A stretch of 33,595 nt of DNA from Candidatus Zhuqueibacterota bacterium (GTDB taxonomy: Bacteria > Zhuqueibacterota > Zhuqueibacteria > Oceanimicrobiales > Oceanimicrobiaceae): positions 1 to 33,595 of the forward strand of contig JAJDAE010000061.1 of assembly GCA_029262035.1 (NCBI GenBank), given 5' to 3'. The notes below the pieces were generated by a model. That model did not search any database and was not told where the DNA came from. It saw only the letters and a program-made list of their open reading frames with translations. Shown here one piece after another: positions 5,676-15,518 of the stretch; the stretch's first letter is position 1; each line of letters starts with the position of its first letter. The position numbers and the translations under genes are program-made.

Positions 5676-8102
5676 TCACCGATGCTTGATAAAAAAGGCT
5701 GTTATATCATCGGAAAGTTTGTCGTCGCTAAAGCGAAGCACTTCGCCTTCTAACTGTTTTATAAAATCATGCTCAAGGCCATTATCCTTTAAAAAATCAC
5801 GCAACCTCTGCTCACCAAACTCCTGATTTTCACTGTTCATCGCTTCGGTGATGCCGTCGGTGTAAATAAGCAGCGACTCGCCAGGGTACAACCTTTTCAT
5901 TACTTTTTCATATTTCTTATCAGGTGCGGCGCCTAAAAGTATACCGGTTCCTGTTAATTGTTCTATTTGTCTTTCTTTTCGCATAAGAAATGCCGGATTG
6001 TGTCCGGCCGACGCATAGGTAAAGTGTCCGTTGGCATCTCCGATCAACAGAAACATAGTCGCAAAAAGATAATTTGGCGTTTCGTAATACATATATTCAT
6101 TCAACTCAGCAAGTAAGACTTCGGGCACTTGCTCATATCTTAGCATTACCCGTATTTGGGCTTGCAGGTGTGAAGCGATCAACGCTGCGGCCACACCGTG
6201 ACCTGAAACATCCAGGACGACTGCGGCATAGCTTCCGTTAGCCAGGGGAATAAAGTCGAAGGCATCGCCCCCCACTTCCTGGCATGGGACAAAAAGCGAA
6301 GAAAACCTGAGACTGTCGACAGGCGCAACTTCCCGGGGCTGTAGCGTATGTTGAATTTCCCGGGCAATTTCCATCTCCTTTTTCAGTTTGGCTTCTTCAG
6401 AAATTCGCCGTAAATAGACTGGTACGTAATGTTTTTTGTTTACGATTGCATCTCTTTTGCGCCACACTGCCAGAAATGCCAAAGACAACAGAAATCCCAA
6501 AATCAGTAGTGCAAGCAAACCCGACAGCAAAAACTCCGGTACACTTGCGGATAAAAGTGGCGGCAAACGCAATGCAATGAAAACCACAGCAACCGCAACA
6601 TCTACGGCAAGCAGTCCTTCAGTCAGAAACAACCGCGTGATCACCATTCCCGTCACAAAAGCGAATAGAAATTGAAACCAGATCGGATGAAAGTCAAAAA
6701 GCGGGAACCAGGCGGCGGCATAAACGAGCGCTGACAAAAAAACAATCCGCCACGGACGATCTTTTCGAATGGTCAGATAGGCAGGCACAAACATAAAGAA
6801 AACCAGAATCAACATCGGCACACGCCAGAACAACCCGCGCAGCAAAGCAAGAAAAGGCGGCTTAACGTTGAGTATTTTGGACAAATCGTGAATGTGCAAG
6901 ACCAATGGAAATGAGAAAAACTCGGCAAGCAGCAGGGTGGCCGATACCAGTCCCAGCAATCCTAAACCGACCGCAAAACCAATCAGAATTGAACGGCCTA
7001 CCTGACGGTGAAATAAAACTCCGGAAAGCACCAGGTCAATAGAACGTAGCTTTTCCAGACAGCGGCTGCGTACCATAGGTTCTGCCGCTAAATAAATCAT
7101 GGCAATGCTCAGGCCGATGACAATCGCAAGTAAATACCGTAAAGGTTCGAATGCGGATGGATTGCCAGAGAGCAGTTGATGCAGCACTTCACTCACCATG
7201 AGGCCGGTGGTGATCAACAATCCGAGCCAGAAAGCACGGTGAAAATCAGCGTGACCGTACCGGATGTGTCGGTATAAATTCCATAAAATCAAAAAGAGCA
7301 AAACCAGTGGTACGGAGTACTTGATATACTGAAACCCGGGCCGCAATTCCGGTAATTGCATGGTCTCTTGCTCTGGGAAAAGCAGCGTTTCTTTAAACCC
7401 CACCACGCGTTGGGCAAGCACGTCAACGACGACGCGCTTCTCCAAAGACGAATTAGCCACAGGCAGCGTCCAGATTACTTGCCTACGTTCCACCGGGCGT
7501 CCCTGATGCCCCTCGATGACGGGCTTGACCGAATCCGGAATCACGTAACCAGTGAACTGTCCCAGAAAATCCCGCGCCAAGCGTTCGGCGCCATCATCGC
7601 CCCCGGATTCCTGAAACCTCATACCTTGTCCACGAAACACACGTCCGGAAACAAAGAACTCCCTCAAACTTCCGGAGTTATCCAGAGCGAGCAAATACTC
7701 CTGTGGTTGTGCTGCTGATATTAATTGTCCGGTCTGAAATGGACGTTCAAAACCAGGTGCCGGTGGCCCCAGCGCCCAGGAAATCTTCCAGAAAAAAACA
7801 GGAGTTTCCACCGTCCTCAAATCTCCGGCCAGCGACGAGCCAAGAAGCTGGTTTAACTGACCGGCGGTTTCTTCGTCGCAGTGAATGGTCACGGTTGGTT
7901 GCCCTTGCGGCGTGGGATACCCCATCTCCTTGAGCAGCGTTTCTGCCCGAACCAACGCCTGATCTTTCGACATTTGAATGGAAATGGACCCGGCGCAAAA
8001 ATAGCGGGGATAGGCCCAAAGAAACAGAATTGTCCCAATGATCGCGGTGGCGCCCAAAATTATGTAGGCATTCTTTTTAATTTTTTCTCTAACGTCTTTC
8101 AT
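5676..8102 (-). CDS. Membrane PP2C-type phosphatase (RsbU/SpoIIE family)
   Basis: This 808-residue protein has an N-terminal membrane helix (about 13-32), an extracytoplasmic region to about 260, and a cluster of roughly ten membrane helices to about 550. A cytoplasmic linker (EMEIAREIQHTLQP) leads into a SpoIIE/PP2C domain over the last 220 residues. Metal-binding motifs are visible: VGGDAFDF, DVSGHG, YTDGITEA and the final DDITAF. Such phosphatases dephosphorylate anti-anti-sigma (STAS) proteins. The membrane segment around AEPMVRSRCLEKLRS resembles a module I know from acidobacterial membrane-linked kinases and phosphatases; that is recollection, not a search. No anti-sigma or STAS partner is encoded in this window. 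It is 75 bp downstream of the chalcone-isomerase-like gene. Confidence 0.85.
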   Translation of the reverse strand: MKDVREKIKKNAYIILGATAIIGTILFLWAYPRYFCAGSISIQMSKDQALVRAETLLKEMGYPTPQGQPTVTIHCDEETAGQLNQLLGSSLAGDLRTVETPVFFWKISWALGPPAPGFERPFQTGQLISAAQPQEYLLALDNSGSLREFFVSGRVFRGQGMRFQESGGDDGAERLARDFLGQFTGYVIPDSVKPVIEGHQGRPVERRQVIWTLPVANSSLEKRVVVDVLAQRVVGFKETLLFPEQETMQLPELRPGFQYIKYSVPLVLLFLILWNLYRHIRYGHADFHRAFWLGLLITTGLMVSEVLHQLLSGNPSAFEPLRYLLAIVIGLSIAMIYLAAEPMVRSRCLEKLRSIDLVLSGVLFHRQVGRSILIGFAVGLGLLGLVSATLLLAEFFSFPLVLHIHDLSKILNVKPPFLALLRGLFWRVPMLILVFFMFVPAYLTIRKDRPWRIVFLSALVYAAAWFPLFDFHPIWFQFLFAFVTGMVITRLFLTEGLLAVDVAVAVVFIALRLPPLLSASVPEFLLSGLLALLILGFLLSLAFLAVWRKRDAIVNKKHYVPVYLRRISEEAKLKKEMEIAREIQHTLQPREVAPVDSLRFSSLFVPCQEVGGDAFDFIPLANGSYAAVVLDVSGHGVAAALIASHLQAQIRVMLRYEQVPEVLLAELNEYMYYETPNYLFATMFLLIGDANGHFTYASAGHNPAFLMRKERQIEQLTGTGILLGAAPDKKYEKVMKRLYPGESLLIYTDGITEAMNSENQEFGEQRLRDFLKDNGLEHDFIKQLEGEVLRFSDDKLSDDITAFFIKHR

Positions 8103-8177
8103 TATCTTGCTGTTATTTCAAAGTACCTGAAGGTTTATTTCAGCGGAAACTTAGTAAAGAGTTTTTTGCCGATTCCT

Positions 8178-8834
8178 TTATTCGGTTATAATAATGCGTT
8201 CTACTAATTTTTCCCGGTCAACTGTAGACTTTTCTCCAAACCATATTGACCAGAGCGTCCGGACAAAGATAACATTTGAATGCTTGTTTAACGATAGATG
8301 CAAGTGCTTCGCAGTGGCTTCTGCATTATTTTCATCGTCCGACAAAACAAGCACGCCGCCGCCCGGTAAATAGCGTATGACAATCCGCTCATTCTTTTTT
8401 ATACCATCTTTAAAGACCGTAAGAAATTGATCGATTAACGGCTGGATTTGTTTGATCTCCTCAGGGGAACCATTTTTTTTGAAGTCATTCCTGAACCCGC
8501 CTTGAATTTTATTAGCGCTGATATTTCGGCAAAACTCGATGGTAATCTGCCTGGCAATACTATCCGCCAAGGCGGTTCGATAAGCCTCTTTATAGCTTCT
8601 CGTCACGGTTTTCTCCATATAATGGGCAATAGCATACCCTTTAAACATAAGCTTTTTCCGCACTGTCAACCCGGTCAGGGCTAGTGAACATTCTGTCCCT
8701 TCAAATTGGAAAGTTAACTCATCCTGAAATTTCATTCCGGTAGAAGGTTCGGTTACAGTAGATTTTTCCGACGATAAGAGTGTCCCAAAAATCAAGATTA
8801 TAGCAACTATTACATAGATAGACTGTATTTTCAC
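8178..8834 (-). CDS. Chalcone-isomerase-like domain protein
   Basis: The 218-residue product starts at GTG (8834), with GGAGAA upstream as ribosome binding site. A hydrophobic N-terminus (about 5-20) suggests export or a membrane anchor. The body matches the bacterial chalcone isomerase-like family (PF16036 type): the strand LTVRKKLMFKGYAIAHYM, the central RQITIEFCRNISANKI segment with a GFRNDFKKN helix, and the closing LWSIWFGEKSTVDREKL. Members in bacteria are exported proteins of unsettled function, some thought to bind fatty acids; the flavonoid-cyclising residues are not expected. It lies between the RND operon's small membrane protein (69-bp gap) and the phosphatase gene (75-bp gap), so it may or may not be part of the TetR-controlled transcript. 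Confidence 0.75.
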   Translation of the reverse strand: MKIQSIYVIVAIILIFGTLLSSEKSTVTEPSTGMKFQDELTFQFEGTECSLALTGLTVRKKLMFKGYAIAHYMEKTVTRSYKEAYRTALADSIARQITIEFCRNISANKIQGGFRNDFKKNGSPEEIKQIQPLIDQFLTVFKDGIKKNERIVIRYLPGGGVLVLSDDENNAEATAKHLHLSLNKHSNVIFVRTLWSIWFGEKSTVDREKLVERIIITE

Positions 8835-8903
8835 AAGTTTTTCTCCGGCTTTCTTCTTTTATCTGCTCATAGCATTTTTGAATTTTGTGGTTCTTTCCTC
8901 AAG

Positions 8904-9272
8904 CTACTTATTTTTCCACACTGTCAAAGTTATACCAACCCAGATGATGGAACGGAATGTCATTGCACCAATGCTTTGTACTGCAACTGTGGACGTTCCA
9001 ACATACATGCTGACCAGGATGAGAAGAACGACGACATGGGCGGTTGTGATATAACTCGCCAGTTTGGCAGCCAGCATCTGCACAGACCATATCCAGACCC
9101 CGACAGCAATTGAAATCAGTCCCATGCCCACGTTGTATATTACAAGCCAATTTAAGATTATGTAATCAGGCTGCTTCAGTCCAAGGAGTACTGCCGAACC
9201 GGAAATAACCGAGAGTAAGCCTACCAGAAATCCCGTAATTCCTGCAAGTCGATTTTTGGTTTTAGATATCAT
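8904..9272 (-). CDS. Small four-helix membrane protein, unknown function
   Basis: The 122 residues contain four hydrophobic segments (about 10-30, 41-64, 72-92 and 100-118) and no charged pairs or motifs that I recognise. It follows the RND pump gene by 24 bp and is probably its last co-transcribed partner. It could assist the pump or be independent. An overlapping frame is ignored as a shadow. Confidence 0.7.
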   Translation of the reverse strand: MISKTKNRLAGITGFLVGLLSVISGSAVLLGLKQPDYIILNWLVIYNVGMGLISIAVGVWIWSVQMLAAKLASYITTAHVVVLLILVSMYVGTSTVAVQSIGAMTFRSIIWVGITLTVWKNK

Positions 9273-9296
9273 TGAGTTTTGCGGCGTTACAATTTC

Positions 9297-12200
9297 TTAC
9301 GCCTCTCCTTTTTTTAATTTTGTGAATTTTTGTCCCAAGTCATCAAATGCATCGAATAGTACCGGGATGACTATCATTGTCAAAAAAGTCGAAGCGGCCA
9401 TACCACCGATAACCGCAATCGCCAGCGGTGAAAAACGCTCAGCGCCAAGAGCCCATTCCAATGCAAGCGGGATCATCCCTACGATGGTGGAAAACGACGT
9501 CATCATAATTGGACGAAAACGTGTCCGGACTGAGTCGATAATCGCCTCTCGCCGCTTCTGGCCTTCCGAACGTCTTTGACGGATGAAATCGATCAAGATA
9601 ATCGCGTTGTTGACCACAATTCCTACCAGCAGAATCAAGCCAATCATCACGGGCATGGATGCAGGTTTCCCGGCAACCCACAAAGCTGTGGCAACACCAA
9701 TCATGCTCAAAGGCACCGACATGAGCACGGTGATTGGATGCAGAAATGACTTGAACTGGGCAACTAATAAAAGGTAAATAGCCACAAACGCAATGGCGAG
9801 AGCCCGCACTAATTCACCTCTGGACTCTGCCAGATCTTTATCCTCACCCGCTAGCGAAATCGTATACCCTCTGGGTACAGTTATGTTTGCCAGCACCTTT
9901 CTAACATCCGCCGTCACAAAGCTCAAAGGGCGGCCTTGATGCAAAGCCAGTATTTTCAGAGTGGATTCGAGATTCTCACGAGTAACCAAACCCTGAACAA
10001 GAATTTCACGGCTTTCAGCTACGGCGCTTAACGGCACAACCTGGCCATCTTGCATCGAAATTGTCCGCACCGCTAAGGCATCGGTTTCCTGTTTGCGGAA
10101 GGAGTTGGCGTATCGAACCCGAATGGGTGTGTCCTCACCCAATTGACCGCGATAAATTCCGGCAATGGCGCCATCCAGAGACTGCACCAATTCACGGGCC
10201 GCTACAGCCGGGGAAAGTCCTAATTCTCGTGCCCGTTCTTTATCGATAGAGAGTATCGTGTTGCGCTGGTCTAATCGCCAACTGCGGTAAGGATTCGTAA
10301 CTCCCGCAACTGAGCGGACCAGGGGAAGTGTCTGCTCAACAAGTTTGTCCAGTACCAGCGGGTCAGGCCCCTTAATGATGACCTCTACTGACGCGGCGGT
10401 TGTTGCTTTGGCCGTACCTCCGGATTCTCGCACCACCAGAGTCTGAATACCCGGGACTTTGGCGAGATTATCACGAAGGCGATCTTGTATCTCCCAGATG
10501 GTTTCGTCCCGTGCGGTTCTAGGTGTGAAAGTCAAAGCAAGATGTCCCTGGGTCGGCCCTTGCACGCCACCGCCACCGAAAGAATGCATACCCGGCTCAA
10601 ACCCCATCTGAGTCGAAATAAGTTTGACTTCAGGTTCAGCCAGAATCACCGTTTCAACATCTTGTATTACTTTTTCGGTTTCGTCTAATGAGGAGCCTGA
10701 CGGGGTTTCAACCGTGACGAAGCTGGAACCGGTGTCCAGTTTTGGCAACAGCTCCATGCCCTGAAATCGCATGAGAATTAATCCGGCAACAAAAAGAACA
10801 GTGGCCAGAACAAACACCAGCCAGCGCGTTTGTAAAGCTTTTTGCAATAACCACAGATAGCCGTTGCGTAAATAATTCATTGTCCAGTTCCAGGGGTTAC
10901 TAATTTTCACAGCCCAATCTTCCAGCTTGCCGCCCTGGCGGGTAACCATCGTGGTTAAAATTGGGACCAGCCCCAATGCAACAATCAGAGAGGAAAGGAA
11001 GGCGATAATTAAAGTGCCTGCCAGTGGGCCGAAAATTTTACCCACAAAGCCGTAAAGAAATAACAATGGAATCAGAACCACAAGGGTCGTGGCATTTCCT
11101 GCGATAACAGCAAATTGAATCTCGGAAGCTCCGGCCATCGCAGCCTCTGCAGGGGTTAAGTTACCTTCCTTGTAATGGCGTGTAATATTTTCCAAAACGA
11201 CAACCGAAGCATCGACGACCATGCCTACTGCCAAAATGATGGCAGTTAAGGTCACCAGGTTTAGCTCAATACCCAATAGTTGCATTCCCGCGAACGTAAG
11301 TACAAATGAGATAGGCATGGAGATAGCCACAACAATCCCCCGACTGACACTGCTCAAAAACAAAAATATTACAACAGATGCTAACAACAGAGCCTGACCG
11401 ACGCTTCCCAACATATTGCCGACGACTTGTTCGGTAAAGGAGGCGCCTTCCTCGGCTTCTGTGATTTCAATTTCAGGGTAACGTTTTGATAGTTCTTTAA
11501 ACTTATTTCGAGCCCGCTCAACTACCTGCACGGTGTTGGCGCCGTCTTGTTTAAGAATTTGCATGCCTATGGCCGACTGCCCATTTACCCGGAAACGTGA
11601 GAGATCCTCGCCACCACTTTCACTGATTTCGGCGACGTCGCCAATGAGGATTCTGCTGCCTGCCGGTGTGGTTATTGGGATTTCAGCAATTTCTTGCAGC
11701 GTGCGACTCTGTTCATCAACGCGAAACGTATATTGGCGTCCGGAGCTGCGAATTTGCCCTGCGGGCAGACTGACATTGTGGTTTCGGATCGCCTCTAATA
11801 CCACCCCTAAACGGAGTCGGTGCGCTTCCAGACGGTTCCTGTCTACATGCACGGAAATCTCCGGTTCATGGCCACCAAAAACATCTACCAGGGCCACACC
11901 GTTTACCCGCTGGACTTCCGGCGCCAACACATCTTCGGCCAGACGCCTTACGGCCACCAGGTCTTCTCCTTTCAGCCCAACAGTAAGTACAGGTCGGTCG
12001 CTGGTAGAGAATTTTAAAACCTGCGGTTCACCAATTTCCCGTGGCAACTGAGAGCGAGTTCGAGAAATAGCATTCTGAGCGTCCACTACGGCCAAATCCA
12101 CATCCATATCGTAATTGAATTCCACCGAGACCAATGACAAACCATCCTGCGAAGTTGAACTCACTTTATAGACGCCTTCCAACGCAGCACTTTCATCCTC

Positions 12201-12401
12201 AATAGGCTCAGAGATGAGATCCGCCACATCCTGCGCGGCAGCCCCCGGATAAGGGGTCAGAATATTGACTAACGGTGGCGCTGTTTCAGGAAAGAGATCA
12301 ATAGGTAGCGTGAAATATGCCAGCGTTCCGAATATAACCGCAGCGATGGAGAGTGCCCCAACTGTGTGCCGGTTTAACAGAGCAAAGCGGGAAAGCGTCA
12401 T
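9297..12401 (-). CDS. RND-family efflux pump, inner-membrane subunit
   Basis: The 1034-residue protein has the usual RND length and layout: TM1 (about 12-30), a porter loop, TM2-6 from about 335, a second TM7 and porter loop, and TM8-12 near the C-terminus. TM4 carries GMVVDASVVVLEN with a single proton-relay Asp where AcrB has two. The second half has the repeated GIVVNNAIILIDF segment and RTRFRPIMMTSF. It would drive proton-coupled export through the neighbouring adaptor and TolC-like channel. Substrates are not evident; the sequence style is that of the broad HAE1/CzcA-like group without metal-specific motifs. The start overlaps the adaptor's stop (ATGA), showing tight translational coupling. 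The TetR at 14916-15500 is the likely regulator. Confidence 0.93.
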   Translation of the reverse strand: MTLSRFALLNRHTVGALSIAAVIFGTLAYFTLPIDLFPETAPPLVNILTPYPGAAAQDVADLISEPIEDESAALEGVYKVSSTSQDGLSLVSVEFNYDMDVDLAVVDAQNAISRTRSQLPREIGEPQVLKFSTSDRPVLTVGLKGEDLVAVRRLAEDVLAPEVQRVNGVALVDVFGGHEPEISVHVDRNRLEAHRLRLGVVLEAIRNHNVSLPAGQIRSSGRQYTFRVDEQSRTLQEIAEIPITTPAGSRILIGDVAEISESGGEDLSRFRVNGQSAIGMQILKQDGANTVQVVERARNKFKELSKRYPEIEITEAEEGASFTEQVVGNMLGSVGQALLLASVVIFLFLSSVSRGIVVAISMPISFVLTFAGMQLLGIELNLVTLTAIILAVGMVVDASVVVLENITRHYKEGNLTPAEAAMAGASEIQFAVIAGNATTLVVLIPLLFLYGFVGKIFGPLAGTLIIAFLSSLIVALGLVPILTTMVTRQGGKLEDWAVKISNPWNWTMNYLRNGYLWLLQKALQTRWLVFVLATVLFVAGLILMRFQGMELLPKLDTGSSFVTVETPSGSSLDETEKVIQDVETVILAEPEVKLISTQMGFEPGMHSFGGGGVQGPTQGHLALTFTPRTARDETIWEIQDRLRDNLAKVPGIQTLVVRESGGTAKATTAASVEVIIKGPDPLVLDKLVEQTLPLVRSVAGVTNPYRSWRLDQRNTILSIDKERARELGLSPAVAARELVQSLDGAIAGIYRGQLGEDTPIRVRYANSFRKQETDALAVRTISMQDGQVVPLSAVAESREILVQGLVTRENLESTLKILALHQGRPLSFVTADVRKVLANITVPRGYTISLAGEDKDLAESRGELVRALAIAFVAIYLLLVAQFKSFLHPITVLMSVPLSMIGVATALWVAGKPASMPVMIGLILLVGIVVNNAIILIDFIRQRRSEGQKRREAIIDSVRTRFRPIMMTSFSTIVGMIPLALEWALGAERFSPLAIAVIGGMAASTFLTMIVIPVLFDAFDDLGQKFTKLKKGEA

Positions 12402-13462
12402 GGGGTCACCTCTTTAGTCTCAACAGCAAAGACCGGCGTCCCTTCTTCCAAGCTTCTGAGGTTAGAAATGGCCACGCGGTCTTTTCCATTCCAGAGGAAC
12501 ACAACTTCAACCCAGCCATCTTGTTCAATGCCGATGGTTACCGGCTGCTTTTTAGCACGGTTTTCCTGAATCAAAAAGATGTTCGAATTGCCGGCCTGAC
12601 TGGAAATCGCGGCCACCGGAACGGCTATGCCGTCGCTGCTGGATTCAAGGATGAAATTCACCTGCATTGAGCTACCAACGCGCAATTCTTCACCGCTATT
12701 TTTCAATGCCGGCACCGGCAGCTTAACTGTAAACGTGCGGGCACGTCCGCTGGCAACCGGGGCAGCTTCTGAAACTTTAGATTGAAATTTATGTCCCTGC
12801 CAGTCCTGCACATAGACAGGAACGCCAACCCTAATCCCTCTTCTCAAATCTTCTTCTACCACCTCCACATGAATTTCAAGTTCATCGTTGCCGAGTAGTA
12901 AAATAGGTTGACCGGGCATGACGTGCTGTCCGGGCTCAACCAGCCAAGAGAGCACCTTGCCATTAATCGATGAAAATTCATTAGCCTTATCAAGCTTAGC
13001 TTCGACTTCGGCCATTGCGGCTTTGGCGCTGCGGTAAGCTCGCAAACTGACTTCCATCTGTTCTGACGGTAGCGCTTCGGCCTCAACTAATCTTTGATCT
13101 GCTTCATATCGACGCCGCCAGTAATCCAGGTCCGCTTGCAGCCGCTCGGCGATTGCACGAATATCCGGTACATCGATCTCCGCAACTTGCTCGGCTTTGC
13201 TAACAGGTACGCCTTCAGCTTTCGGCAAAGAGACCACCGTCCCTTGCACTTGGGCGATGACCTTGACTTCGCGATTGGCACGCACCGTACCCATGTAAGA
13301 CACACGGCTTTGCAGGTCCATGCGCATGGGTTGCGTGACACGCACAGCTATTGGAGTTACGGTTACCTCGTCGGCGCGGTTATCGCTGCAACCGGAAAGA
13401 GAAAAACCGGCTGTAATGATTAAAAACGCCGATATACTAAAGGAAAATATTTTATGCGTCAT
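12398..13462 (-). CDS. RND efflux adaptor (periplasmic membrane-fusion lipoprotein)
   Basis: The 354-residue adaptor carries a lipoprotein signal peptide with Cys25 in SLSGC. It then shows the usual HlyD/AcrA order: a lipoyl half (YMGTVRANREVKVIAQVQGTV), a helical hairpin (about 100-165), the second lipoyl half (NGKVLSWLVEPGQHVMPGQPIL), and beta-barrel and membrane-proximal domains. It links the RND pump to the TolC-like channel. It overlaps both neighbours by 4 nt (ATGA at 13459-13462 and at 12398-12401), so the three subunits are translationally coupled. Confidence 0.93.
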   Translation of the reverse strand: MTHKIFSFSISAFLIITAGFSLSGCSDNRADEVTVTPIAVRVTQPMRMDLQSRVSYMGTVRANREVKVIAQVQGTVVSLPKAEGVPVSKAEQVAEIDVPDIRAIAERLQADLDYWRRRYEADQRLVEAEALPSEQMEVSLRAYRSAKAAMAEVEAKLDKANEFSSINGKVLSWLVEPGQHVMPGQPILLLGNDELEIHVEVVEEDLRRGIRVGVPVYVQDWQGHKFQSKVSEAAPVASGRARTFTVKLPVPALKNSGEELRVGSSMQVNFILESSSDGIAVPVAAISSQAGNSNIFLIQENRAKKQPVTIGIEQDGWVEVVFLWNGKDRVAISNLRSLEEGTPVFAVETKEVTP

Positions 13463-14808
13463 GGTACACTCCTTACGATTGTTTCAGCCAGACTTGCTGT
13501 TAAAGTGCCTGATGTGGCATGGTAATTCGTCAATGCCAGCTGTCCGGCATATACCACCCCTCTTTCTGTTATTTGCAATTGCAGTAGTTCGGTTTCCTGG
13601 GTCAGTAACTCGCTGAGAGAGATGCGGCCTGCTTCATATCTCTGCCGTTGGGCGATTACCGACTGTGATTTGGAACCCACAGCCTGAGCAAGATGTTGTT
13701 GGCGAATGTCAAAAATTCGCCATTGTTCAAAGGCAATCCGCAAAGCAGCATTTTGGGTTTGCAGGACCGCCTGATGGCCTTGCTCCGCCGCTCTCACCGA
13801 GGCTTTTGCAGCCCTCACGTTTGCGATACGCCGTCCGCCGTCAAAGATAGGCAGGCTGATGTTGAGGCCGATCGCCCATTCACCAGTCATGTCCAAGTCG
13901 CCGCCGGAGCGTGCGAAGTAAGAAGCAAAACCACTGATTTCAGGCCAAAAACTTCTTGAGGCCTGAGCCCGTAAAGCTTGCGTCCGTTCCAATTGTGCTT
14001 GCGCTATGCGTACCTCGGGGCCGGCAACCTGGGAAACGGCTGTCAGTGAATCCGGCAATAATACTTTTTCTACTAAGCCATCTTGTGTTGGAACCAAGGG
14101 TTTAATCGGACTATTCGTTCCAACCAATTGCCCAAGACGAATGGTTAGTTGATAAAACCCTGATTCAATCTCCAGGCTGTCAGAACGGGTCAATTCTATG
14201 GATGAAGTCACAAGTCCCAGATCAGCCGGTGAAACTCTACCTTCGTTTAACAGCAAACCAAGTTCGCGGTAACGCTGCTGCAGTATTTGCAACCGTGCGA
14301 TAATCAGACCTTTCTTATCCTGCAATTCCTGGGATTGGATATAGATTTGTACGATGCCTTCGATAAGGCGCTTTTCAGTCAAGTCTTCTTGCACGGCAGA
14401 TTCTGTGGCCGATGCTCTGGCCGCACGAGTCCCGGCCAGGGTGCGTCCACCGCTGAACAGGGGAACCTTAACCTGGGTAATGGCTTCATAAATCTCGTTG
14501 TCCAAAGGGGGGAATACGCCCACCTTGTGAATTGGAACGATGATATTAGGTTCCTTAAAATGGGTGTATCCAGAAGAAACGAGAATCTGTGGGAAAAAAT
14601 CACTCTTCGCTGCTCCAATTCCGGCCTCGGTCGCATCTCGCTGCGCTCTTACGGACTTCATAATTGGATTTTTCTTTAAAGCTGTCTCTAACGCTTCGGT
14701 TATCCCAATACCCGGCAGGCCGTTATTCGCATGGAGAGTTGACGCGAATGATGCGATTAAGAAAACCGCACTTAGAAACTGTATTACTTTATTCTTTTTA
14801 AATTTCAT
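13459..14808 (-). CDS. TolC-like outer-membrane efflux channel
   Basis: The 449-residue product has a signal peptide (about 1-28, cut near LHA) and two repeats of the outer-membrane efflux protein family: GITEALETALKKNP...ATEAGIGAAKSDFFPQI in the first half and IAQAQLERTQALRAQASRSFWPEISGF in the second. The long alternating helices fit the periplasmic tunnel. It is the first gene after tetR in the efflux operon and overlaps the adaptor gene by 4 nt. A palindromic operator lies 77 bp upstream of its start, so it probably has its own repressed promoter besides read-through from tetR. Confidence 0.92.
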   Translation of the reverse strand: MKFKKNKVIQFLSAVFLIASFASTLHANNGLPGIGITEALETALKKNPIMKSVRAQRDATEAGIGAAKSDFFPQILVSSGYTHFKEPNIIVPIHKVGVFPPLDNEIYEAITQVKVPLFSGGRTLAGTRAARASATESAVQEDLTEKRLIEGIVQIYIQSQELQDKKGLIIARLQILQQRYRELGLLLNEGRVSPADLGLVTSSIELTRSDSLEIESGFYQLTIRLGQLVGTNSPIKPLVPTQDGLVEKVLLPDSLTAVSQVAGPEVRIAQAQLERTQALRAQASRSFWPEISGFASYFARSGGDLDMTGEWAIGLNISLPIFDGGRRIANVRAAKASVRAAEQGHQAVLQTQNAALRIAFEQWRIFDIRQQHLAQAVGSKSQSVIAQRQRYEAGRISLSELLTQETELLQLQITERGVVYAGQLALTNYHATSGTLTASLAETIVRSVP

Positions 14809-14884
14809 CTTGTTCTACTTCCCTTTATTATTCTTTGCCTTTCTTTGGAGTTTGATGCAGAAACCAAAAGAAAGACGCAAAGTT

Positions 14885-14902
14885 TGTTAGCGCAAACTAA
14901 CA
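14885..14902 (-). promoter_or_regulatory. TetR-type operator upstream of the TolC-like gene
   Basis: TGTTAGCGCAAACTAACA (plus strand) has the dyad TGTTAG-N6-CTAACA. It matches the site upstream of tetR (15519-15536) at 15 of 18 positions. It lies in the 107-bp gap between tetR and the efflux genes and is the best candidate for repressor binding. Confidence 0.75.
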
Positions 14903-14915
14903 AGCAAAAGAAAAA

Positions 14916-15500
14916 TTAATTCACACTTTCAGCAAACGCTCTCCACAACGCCGGAGCCCGGTCACTGATGGAAAACTCAAACCCACTCAATGACCAGATA
15001 AATGCGGTTGCCTGCACCAAACCTAAAAAAGCAATGGCTGTGGCTTCAATATTGATATCTGGTTTCACCTGACCGTTATCTTTTGCTCTTAGCAGAATGC
15101 CGCGAATGAGGTCAAGATAATGGTTGACCATCTTCAACACCGCCTTGCGCAAAACGGGATCATTTTGATGCACTTCTTCAGAGAAAATTAACCTCGGGAT
15201 ACCTTTGTTTTGTTCAAGATAGCCCAAATGGATATGCAGGATTTCTTTTAGCTTATCCACCGGGTTTTCGATATTGGAAACAGCGCTACTGATATTGACA
15301 GTTAAGTTTCGTCCTACTGTTTCGATCATGGCCAGCACGATCTCTTGTTTGTTCGTAAAATGCCTGTACAGTGCTGCATCCGAAATACCGATTCTGTTAC
15401 CTATATTTTTCATAGTTAAATTCTTAAACCCCTCTTCTGAAATAATTTGCAGGGCGTTAAAAACGATTTGTTCTTTGCGGTTGCTCGAAGGTTCGTTCAC
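14916..15500 (-). CDS. TetR/AcrR-family repressor of the RND operon
   Basis: The 194-residue protein has an N-terminal TetR helix-turn-helix (about residues 8-55: IVFNALQIISEEGFKNLTMKN and ISDAALYRHFTNKQEI) and a C-terminal all-helical ligand domain. It lies directly upstream of the efflux operon in the same direction. Two near-identical palindromes, one in front of its own gene and one in front of the TolC-like gene, fit autoregulation plus control of the pump. The ligand is unknown; by family it is likely to be a small hydrophobic pump substrate. Confidence 0.9.
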   Translation of the reverse strand: MNEPSSNRKEQIVFNALQIISEEGFKNLTMKNIGNRIGISDAALYRHFTNKQEIVLAMIETVGRNLTVNISSAVSNIENPVDKLKEILHIHLGYLEQNKGIPRLIFSEEVHQNDPVLRKAVLKMVNHYLDLIRGILLRAKDNGQVKPDINIEATAIAFLGLVQATAFIWSLSGFEFSISDRAPALWRAFAESVN

Positions 15501-15518
15501 GGCAATATCCTAAAAGTT

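Noticed and set aside
5503-5679. Upstream extension of the cytochrome c'-like gene
   Set aside because: The extra 59 residues have no signal-like or domain features, while the ATG at 5502 has AAAGGAG and starts a clear lipoprotein signal.
11533-12051. 172-codon plus-strand frame inside the RND gene
   Set aside because: It is antisense to the conserved porter domain of the pump. Composition and Ser/Arg richness are typical of a shadow frame.
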